A stretch of DNA of 64,000 nt from Bremia lactucae (Eukaryota > Oomycota > Peronosporomycetes > Peronosporales > Peronosporaceae). The first letter of the stretch is position 1. Every line of letters begins with the position of its first letter. The notes under the pieces are model-generated. The model was not told where the DNA came from. It saw nothing but the letters and a program-made list of their open reading frames with translations, and ran no database searches. The stretch covers positions 5,696,700-5,760,699 of the forward strand of contig NC_090613.1 in NCBI RefSeq assembly GCF_004359215.1, in the 5' to 3' direction. Position numbers and translations under genes: made by a program. Of the stretch, positions 57,409 to 64,000 are shown piece after piece.

Positions 57409-57546
57409 TTATATAATCCAGGAATCGAGGGTGCTTTGTGCAGTGCTACTGTGACGAAGATCACGTTGCATTTTGCGAGCTACTTTAACAGCATTGCGGT
57501 GCTCAGGTTTGGTAATGTCAAGCAAAGAAGAAGAAATACCAATTCC
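57409..57546 (-). pseudogene. Last exon of a host gene cut by an LTR
   Basis: A minus-strand exon of 138 bp behind an acceptor TTTAG, ending DSWII and stop (57409). It encodes 45 residues including LDITKPEHRNAVKVARKMQR. Only 13 bases further upstream the L2 LTR of copy D begins, so the rest of the gene is either beyond the element or lost. The family is not recognised. Confidence 0.5.
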
Positions 57547-57559
57547 CTAAAGCTCCCTA

Positions 57560-58112
57560 CGTAACGGGCTAGAGTTGCCCTAATGTTACACAGTCCCCAT
57601 TAAGTACATTTGGTACTTAAGGGGATGGTCAATAACTAAATAATAGTAATTAGACCCAACACTCGGGTGTGGTGCACATTTGTGACCAACCCTTGTGGAT
57701 GTGATGCACATGGGTGCATTCACATTAGGAGGGATGACGCCCAGCGTCATCCATGATGACGGCTAGCGTCATCAGTTACGCGAGGTATCTATAAAGATAC
57801 GCTCGCAATACATATTAAATGATATCTATAGAGATATCATTTTAATTGGTAAAAATAGGTATTTATATTTAATTCTATTAAATATAAATCAGTCTGAAAT
57901 TTACTACCTACTTGGTAAGTGCGCACGAGGAGACGGATTACCGCTCCCGTGACGTCACTTCACCAGAGTTCTTAGTGTGTTGGGTGAGGTCGCTTGCGCG
58001 CCCACCACAACTACCTCACTGCACGCAAGAGAAGCAGGTGCAAACCGCTTCCTCGCTGTGCTAGGGTGTGTGCTAAGTAGAGCGTGGCCGCATTACGACG
58101 TGCCCGCCTACA
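57560..58112 (+). repeat. 5' LTR of copy D, type L2
   Basis: 553 bp. It opens (C)GTAACGGGCTAGAGTTGCCC and ends CGCCTACA. It matches the solo LTR at 22667-23196. A short GATGACGCCCAGCGTCATCC-type palindrome is duplicated at 57730-57770. Confidence 0.8.
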
Positions 58113-58114
58113 CT

Positions 58115-58132
58115 TGGTAGCACTTGAAATCC
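58115..58132 (+). promoter_or_regulatory. Primer-binding site of copy D
   Basis: TGGTAGCACTTGAAATCC begins two bases after the LTR end, the expected position. It would pair with a tRNA ending CAAGTGCTACCA. Related sequences follow the L3 LTRs (for example 23875), so families 1 and 2 appear to use the same primer. Confidence 0.6.
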
Positions 58133-59305
58133 TTCCCACGACCCGCATCTCTGCGTGTGTACGTGAGGATGAGCCTCAACATTGATTGGGCTCATTTTCC
58201 CCACCTCTCCGAACATCATCGGGAGGTGGCAGGGCTAATGGCGCAGGGACTTGGTGAACAAGCCCTGGCCAGGCTCCTGGGTAGTCCTCCTGAGCAACAT
58301 GTTGCTCAGTTGGAGCAGTTTGAGGCATTTGTGCTCGGACAGCGGAGGGCCGCGTCCGAGGCACAGAGCCATGCTGCGGCGGAGTCCGTCACTCAGACTC
58401 AGGATGAGCTGAGGCATGAGCAGGCTCGGAGCGAGGCTCTCAACAGGACTGTTGAGATGCTCTCTGCCCGGCCGCATCAGCCGAGGCCCATTCGGATGGA
58501 CCCGCCCAAGTTCGATGGAACTGCGGCGCACACGATTGTCCACTGGCAATGCGGAGTCGCGCAGCGCATTGAGGACGACAGCCGGAGGGTGTCGTACGCT
58601 ATGTCGCATATGCGCGGTAAGGCCTCGGAGTGGGCTTACTCGGCGCTTATAGCGGACAGAAAGGCGTTCCCTATATGGGCGATCTTTAAGACAAAGATTC
58701 GCGCCATGTACCAGCCGCCGAACAACGAAGTGTTGCTTCAGGTGCGCTTCTTTGGAGCGCGACAGGCGAAGCGATCTCTGCAAGAGTATGTGCAAGAGAT
58801 GCGCTCGCTGTCGGCGTCCATAACCGTAGGTCCGATTCCGGAGCACATTAAGGTGCCCACGTTTATGAACGGACTACGGAATGGCCCACCGCGACAGGCC
58901 GTTTTCAGAAAGGTGCCGTCGACGATGGAAGAGGCAATCCAAATTGCCTTAGTTGAGGAGCAATCCTACAACAGTGCCTCGGCGACAGCTTGGTATAAGC
59001 CGTCGGCCGAGAGGCCAGATGCTACTCCCATGGAGTTGGGCAATGCAGACGTTGTCTGCTATGATTGCGGCATGCGCGGCCATATGATGGGCTGCTATGC
59101 CAGGGTTCCTGCTGGGGATAGATACCACAAGAGGACTCCCTTTTCGAAGAGCGATGGCAAGAACCAGCGTGTGAGACGCATGAATTCTGCATCGACCACT
59201 GAGAGGTCGGGAAATGCAGGAGCGCAGAAGGGGCGGGATGCCCCACTCACGCGGACTCTGAAACTACCCCTAACTTTAGAGTTGTGGAACAAATGGGTAG
59301 CATAG
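58124..59305 (+). CDS. gag of family 2 (intact frame, copy D)
   Basis: A 393-residue open frame. Order: an N-terminal coiled coil (about 30-110, QRRAASEAQSHAAAESVTQT), the retrotransposon gag/capsid domain (about 115-290, MDPPKFDGTAAH, SYAMSHMRGKASEWAYSAL, RFFGARQAKRSLQEYVQEM), and a nucleocapsid knuckle CYDCGMRGHMMGC, which has three residues, not four, between His and the last Cys. The true start may be the Met at residue 16. The frame ends by a stop at 59303-59305, shortly after the protease frame begins in another phase. Confidence 0.85.
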   Translation: MKSFPRPASLRVYVRMSLNIDWAHFPHLSEHHREVAGLMAQGLGEQALARLLGSPPEQHVAQLEQFEAFVLGQRRAASEAQSHAAAESVTQTQDELRHEQARSEALNRTVEMLSARPHQPRPIRMDPPKFDGTAAHTIVHWQCGVAQRIEDDSRRVSYAMSHMRGKASEWAYSALIADRKAFPIWAIFKTKIRAMYQPPNNEVLLQVRFFGARQAKRSLQEYVQEMRSLSASITVGPIPEHIKVPTFMNGLRNGPPRQAVFRKVPSTMEEAIQIALVEEQSYNSASATAWYKPSAERPDATPMELGNADVVCYDCGMRGHMMGCYARVPAGDRYHKRTPFSKSDGKNQRVRRMNSASTTERSGNAGAQKGRDAPLTRTLKLPLTLELWNKWVA

Positions 59306-59903
59306 TCCCTGAGGTCTTAAAATTTCGGACATCAACCCTGCTGCTCTATAGCGCTCAAGTACGAGGCTATGACCAGGTGATGACCCTCCTAGTGGATTCG
59401 AGTGCATCACAAAATTTTGTAAAACTCGCGGCTCTAAGAAAGAGACCGGCGATGTTTGAGTCGCTTTGACAGTTTGGCAAGCGAGAAGAGGCGACCGTTC
59501 TTTAGCGAACGCCGCACTCATTAACTCTGAGGGAGTTCAGGTAGAACTCGCTTTCAGCTTTAGTGACTTTTCTTGTAAAGAGAAGTTCACAGTGCTAGGA
59601 ATGGAGAGTCTTTATGACCTCATCCTAGGCATGCCATGGTTGGCGAAGTACCAACCATGGATAGACTGGCATACACGCACAGTTTCGAGCTCTACGCAGG
59701 ACACCGGAAGGGGTGTGCTCCTGCGAGAGGTGTATGTAACTGATGTCGTGTCGAACACAGTCGAGGGTGCGTTGACGGGATGTCAAACGTCACCAATTCC
59801 TACCCACCTCGTGGAGACTGGGGTAGTGAAAAGGACGATGACAAGTAGTCATGCTTTCGAATTTCCTGCACAGAGCATAAAATCCTGTGGCAGCAGACGA
59901 TGA
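59284..59903 (+). pseudogene. Protease of copy D
   Basis: 59284-59469 reads YDQVMTLLVDSSASQNFV; the active site D-T/S-G-A is changed to D-S-S-A. A stop follows, and 59466-59903 carries the C-terminal half (YDLILGMPWLAKYQPWIDW). It would mature the polyprotein, but the altered site and the stop make it inactive. Confidence 0.78.
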
Positions 59904-60087
59904 GCTGACAGGAAGTCAAGCGTCGCATGAACCGGCACGGCGCCTAGAGCCTGGTGCGATTGGAAGGGGTGCGTTAGCCAGGAGAGCAACGGCACCCGCT
60001 TCCCAAAAATCTCGTCGTTACTCAGAGAGCGAATACCCGACAGATTAGGACGATCAAAGGCACGTCTAAACGAGTGACAATCGGAGA

Positions 60088-61290
60088 GTGACGTTTGTAT
60101 CAGTTCCTATTAGCGAGGACGGGCCTTTGAACGAGGTGTTCGAGGCCGCCAAAGACGAAATTGCAGAGGCATCCTCAGTTGAGGTGCTCCGTCAAGTCTT
60201 TAAATCTACCGAGGAGATAGTAAATCTCCCGGAAATGTCGTGGGGTCTGTTCCTTGCCGAGTTAAAGGAAGGAAAGATCCACGAAATAGTCACACCAGTT
60301 CCAAAAGAGGACTTGGTGGACTGTTGCTCGTCGTCCACAATGGACAAGAGTGATCTAGAACGGACAAAAATACAAATACACGGTTCGCTGCTCAAGGCTG
60401 GAATGCCTTGAGATACAGTCCGTTCTTCGAGGTTCTGTGGAAACATCGTGATGTGTTCCCAGAAGAAGTGCCGAGCCGCCTACCAGCAGATAGGGGCATC
60501 GGGCACGAGATAGACCTCGAACCTGGCACCAAGTATTGTGTGACCAGGCAATGGCCGTTGCCGAAAGAACAAGTCGATTATATCGATGAGTTCTTCGACA
60601 AGCGAGCCAAGGCGGGACATGTGCGTGAGAGCAAATCGCCTCACTGCAGCCCGACCTTTTGTGTGCGTAAAGCCACAGGTGGATGGCGCGTGGTTCATGC
60701 TTACAATAAGCTGAATACGGCGACCGTACCGGCGCAAGCGCCAATCCCGCGGACAGATGTCTTGTTGAACTCCATGGGAAAGTCAACTATCTTTTCCCGT
60801 TGAATTTGAAGGATGGCTAGTATCAGGTACTCATGAGAGGAGTCCGATGTAGCCAAAACGGCAGTAAGCACCCCAAGCGGTATGCTTTGGGAGTGGCTTG
60901 TGACGCCCTAAAATTGGAAAACCCACCGCCTACATTCAACCCAGTGGTGGCTCACGTGATGCGTCAGCACCGTGCCTACGCGTCCCATTACTTTGACGAT
61001 GTATTCGTGCGTAGTAGGGCCGAGGACGGGCTGCGTGCAATAGAGTCGCACAAGCATCATTTAGACGCTAAGTTATAGACTTTAAAGGACGCCCAATTGT
61101 ACGTCAACTTGCAAAAGTGCGTCATGGGGGTCCCTGAGATACCTGTACTGGGCTGCATCGTTGGTACACATGGTGTACGAGCAGACCCAGACAAGATAAA
61201 CTTAGTAAAGGAATGGCCAATCCCACGGCATGTGAAGGATTGCGCCAATTCCTAGGGCTCGCTAATTACTTAAATAAATATAGCAAGAAT
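60088..61290 (+). pseudogene. Reverse transcriptase of copy D
   Basis: A linker frame (60088-60411) leads to RT: 60408-60803 (DVFPEEVPSRLPADRGIGHE, GWRVVHAYNKLNTATVPAQA), then a stop, then 60833-61078 with YFDDVFVRSRAED (catalytic Asp pair intact), then NLQKCVMGVPEIPVLGC. Only a few stops and shifts separate the pieces. Confidence 0.85.
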
Positions 61291-62129
61291 TATGCAGAGC
61301 AAACTAAACCATTATTTTAGCTCCTTCAAAAGAACGCAGAATGGGTTTGGTTAAAAGAACAAGATGATGCGTTCACATCACTGAAGCAATCTCTTGTAGA
61401 CCGGTCTTGGCATTACCAGACGAGGATAAGCCCTTTAGCGTCGTCTACGATGCAAGTAACTTTGCAATCGGCAGCGCGCTCATGCAGAAGGGATGACGAC
61501 GGCGTTGACCGCGTCATCTCTTATCAGTCCCGGCTTTTAAAAGCCGCGGAACTGAATTACCCGTATATGACAAAGAACTACTTTCAATAAAGTATGCTCT
61601 TGTCAAATTTCGTGTGCACCTATTGGACACCGAACCATTTGTGGTTTATACGGATCACGCATCACTGCGTACCGCAATAAACCCACCGCACCTCTCGCCT
61701 AGAATGGCAAGATGGCTTACATTCTTCTCTGAATTTAATTTAAAAGTTATATACAAGCCGGGTAAGTCAAATGTCTTGGCTGACGCTTTATCGCGCAGAC
61801 CAGACTTCGAGGTGAGACACCAGGAAAGTGTGTCTAGTGCTAAAGCACAATTTCAGCGGTCAACGTTGGCAGCCATGAAGGCATACCACGTGACAGGCTC
61901 ATTAGCCACTGAGGTAAAAGAGAGCTTCAGTCAGGACGACCATTGTCGCCTACTGTTGCATCACTTTGGTGGACGAAAGGTTCCCCTCCCGTCGCACCTG
62001 AAAGCTAAGCTAAATCGCTTTAGCTACAGCGATGTCATGTTATGGCATCAGCTGTCACCTTGTGATCCCTATAGCAACTCCCGAAGAGTGGAGCAAGCAA
62101 TTGCCCTTTGTGGAGTTCGGTATAAATAA
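61291..62129 (+). pseudogene. RNase H and integrase N-terminus of copy D
   Basis: 61614-62129: EPFVVYTDHASLRTAINPPH, KVIYKPGKSNVLADALSRRP, then the stretch before integrase ending MLWHQLSPCDP. At about 62068 the sequence jumps to EEWSKQLPFVEFGINNSVHA of the integrase C-terminal half. The zinc region and DDE core (present in part in copy E) are deleted. Confidence 0.82.
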
Positions 62130-62736
62130 CAGTGTCCACGCCAGCACGGGTGAGACACCGTTTTATATTAATGGACTGCGCCATCCTCGGACGCCAGTCT
62201 CGTTTGTGCACACCCCGAGTCTTAGTGGGGGAGGGCCCCTCACTATGCCCGGTGCGAAAGAGGGACATAGTTTCGTCAATACGACGATGACCCGCGAGGG
62301 TATCATCTCAAAGATAGTAATTTGCCCTAGTGACCCTGCCAGTTAAGCAGTGGTCAATAAAAATTAGCCTTATGACCGACCTCTCGGCGGTATCATAGAC
62401 GAGTTTGATGCTAAAAGCGTGAGCGAGGTCAACGCTTTGCGGATGAGCGATTAGCGATTAGCCATCACACGAAAAGTACGTGACGCGATGGCAAGCCCAC
62501 AGGACAAGCAAAAAGAACATGCGGACCGAAATGGTCGCAAAAATAATGAACGCTTTAGAGTGGGTGAAAAGGTACTATTAAGTACTGCTACCCTACCTAA
62601 GAATGCATTTTCTGTACTACCTGGAGGTACTACGAAGTTGTTGCCGCGTTTCATTGGGCCCTTAACGGAGGTCGAAGAGGTTGGAGACCTAAATTATAGG
62701 CTCATTCTTTCGCCGTATTTTACGTGGGTCGTCTGA
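62068..62736 (+). pseudogene. Integrase C-terminal part of copy D
   Basis: 62032-62346 (from 62068) carries FVEFGINNSVHASTGETPFY. 62488-62736 carries SPQDKQKEHADRNGRKNNE, FRVGEKVLLSTATLP and LLPRFIGPLTEVEEVG. Without the catalytic core it cannot act. 62724-63086 is a polar, Ser/His-rich linker before the chromodomain. Confidence 0.8.
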
Positions 62737-63164
62737 AATGGTGTGTAGACCCAAATGAGGTCACATATCCCCATCCGTCTAAGGAGACCGATGGTGACGT
62801 CGACTGTGAGTCGAGCGTCGTTCGGGTGAGAGGGACGGTGAAGGCGAAAAGCTATCAGCCGACCGACTCCTCCCACCACGAACAAGACTCGGCGAGCGAG
62901 AGACATCACGCGAGTAACGCGGATCCCTCAGCATTATCCTCTCGAAAAGGTCCAAGCGAGTCTTCAGGCGTTCATAACCCTGACGAACCTTCGCTCAAAC
63001 ATAAGAAAAGATCCGAGGTCAGTCGCGAGACTTATCCCTCGAGATCCGCAATACGTCCTTCAGCAGCCCTTAACGCCTATGACTGAACGGACGAAGGTAA
63101 GGCAGCCGCGAGTAGGTGGACGAGATCGCCACTCCTATCGGGTGCCGCCTGCACTGATGGATAC

Positions 63165-63345
63165 GGGTGGGACCAACGCTTCCTTGTTGGAAGGTTGCTT
63201 ACCCACCGCTCCGTGAGGCAAAGAAAACAGATCCTCGTTCAATGGTAAGGTTACCCGAAGAGTTTTGATTCTTGGAACCGATCGATAACCTACGTATTGA
63301 CGTGTCCGGCTTGATGGCTGCCTATGTAAAGGAGCACCAGCTGAG
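63165..63345 (+). pseudogene. Chromodomain of copy D (stop inside)
   Basis: QRFLVGRLLTHRS, KQILVQW, a stop, then GYPKSFDSWN show the chromodomain pattern (xLVxWxGYPxxxxSW). The stop falls between W and GYP. It is followed by a convergent minus-strand frame. Confidence 0.75.
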
Positions 63346-63399
63346 ACCTCTTCGCTAGTCTCAAATGGACTAGCAGAAGTAGCGTTGACTGAGCACGTT

Positions 63400-63937
63400 C
63401 ACGTGTCGTCGGCAGGTTTAGGCTCCGAATCATCTATGTCAGAACCATTATGGATTATGGTCCGAGCATAAGGCGTTGCGGTTTTACCCAACGGAGAAGC
63501 GGCTGCGCCCTTATGGGCTCTCATTACCTGTCGCTGCGCTTTCCAGCGCAGACGACGAGACAGCATTCGTAAATGATGCTGTCTCCGTGTTGTGAGGCAT
63601 GAGAGAAGTTTGAATGGGCAATAATGCGCCATCGTCCTTCCTCATGAGCTCGTTGTCCGCATCACTACTATGAGGTGACGGCAACGGTGTCGACTCATTG
63701 TAGTCAGTCGACAATAAGCGACGGATCAGCATCCTCACTGTTAAAGTGGGATGGATCCTTTAGCCCTGTTAACGCGACAGCCGCAGTGGCTGTCTGCGTT
63801 CCGACTAAGGCATTTGACGCGGCCGGCGAATTAACGCGGCGCGTGCGCTTAGTGCGAGGTTGTGTGGGCGTCTTCGCAGACGACCCACCAACGTGGCCCC
63901 TTTTAGGTGGCATCTTGGGCGCCGTGTATAGAAACAC
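63400..63937 (-). pseudogene. Convergent antisense ORF at the 3' end of family 2 (copy D)
   Basis: Three overlapping minus-strand frames (63937-63704, 63738-63511 and 63632-63399) read as one protein with two shifts: a basic start (MPPKRGHVGG, then PRTKRTRRVN), an Ala/Thr-rich middle, and a Ser/acidic end (DIDDSEPKPADDT) with its stop at 63399. It runs antisense to pol from beyond the chromodomain. It resembles, in position and basic/acidic layout but not by sequence, the antisense frames of families 1 and 3. No function can be assigned. Confidence 0.45.
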
Positions 63938-64000
63938 GTGCGCGAGAGTGATCGAGTGAACTAGCGGCGCGTAAAGCTGCTCGCAGTTCCTCTCTCTACT

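Larger units (their letters stand above)
57560..64000 (+). mobile_element. Ty3/Gypsy chromodomain retrotransposon, family 2, copy D
   Basis: Plus strand and running off the window: 5' LTR 57560-58112, primer-binding site 58115, gag 58124-59305, protease 59284-59903, RT 60408-61100, RNase H about 61400-61960, integrase with its core deleted 61960-62736, chromodomain about 63165-63345 and a convergent antisense ORF 63400-63937. It is the least decayed element of the window and more GC-rich than the others. No 3' LTR is seen before 64000. Confidence 0.88.

Overview
The window looks like nuclear DNA of an oomycete, probably of the downy mildew/Phytophthora group. The evidence is the many short spliceosomal introns (about 41-95 bp) in the host genes, host proteins with mitochondrial or membrane signatures, and a very dense load of decayed Ty3/Gypsy LTR retrotransposons, several with chromodomains. 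There is no operon, Shine-Dalgarno or CRISPR organisation. The species is not determined here.

Layout. 1-6914: minus-strand Gypsy copy A (family 1). 6915-7690: repeat R. 7684-8150: LTR scraps. 8160-10310: minus-strand Gypsy copy E (family 2), reduced to gag plus integrase. 10650-15103: first host island, with two tandem paralogues of a DUF4460/TCAIM-like mitochondrial protein and a TMEM41-like membrane protein. 15088-21918: plus-strand Gypsy family 4, bracketed by a 461-bp direct repeat that includes the first codons of the TMEM41-like gene. 22080-26985: repeat R with a nested solo LTR, then family-1 copy B. 26986-31764: family-1 copy C in inverted orientation, joined head-on to B. 31890-34430: LTR scraps and unassigned decayed sequence. 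34560-40857: family 3 copies G and H. 40858-47935: family-1 copy F, whose 3' LTR is split by LTR scraps and a pogo-like DNA transposon. 48008-57546: second, compact host island. 57560-64000: family-2 copy D, the least decayed element.

The second island holds KDO-8-phosphate synthase (5 exons), an unidentified 285-aa multi-pass membrane protein (5 exons), peptidyl-tRNA hydrolase (3 exons), an NAT9-like acetyltransferase (7 exons), a TBC-domain Rab GAP (10 exons), a BFR1-like coiled-coil protein, and the last exon of a gene cut off by the copy D LTR. These exon models were assembled by eye; every one keeps frame and ends at a stop. NAT9 and TBC start 53 bp apart on opposite strands, and the peptidyl-tRNA hydrolase stop lies 36 bp before the next start.

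The most interesting pattern is in the retrotransposons. In three Gypsy families an open frame lies between the 3' end of pol and the 3' LTR and runs antisense to pol, converging on it. It is seen in copies A, C, F, D, G and H. I found no annotation for it from memory. Other unusual points are the 461-bp duplication around the family 4 insertion, a fold-back palindrome at an integrase end, and internal deletions at several different points in these elements.
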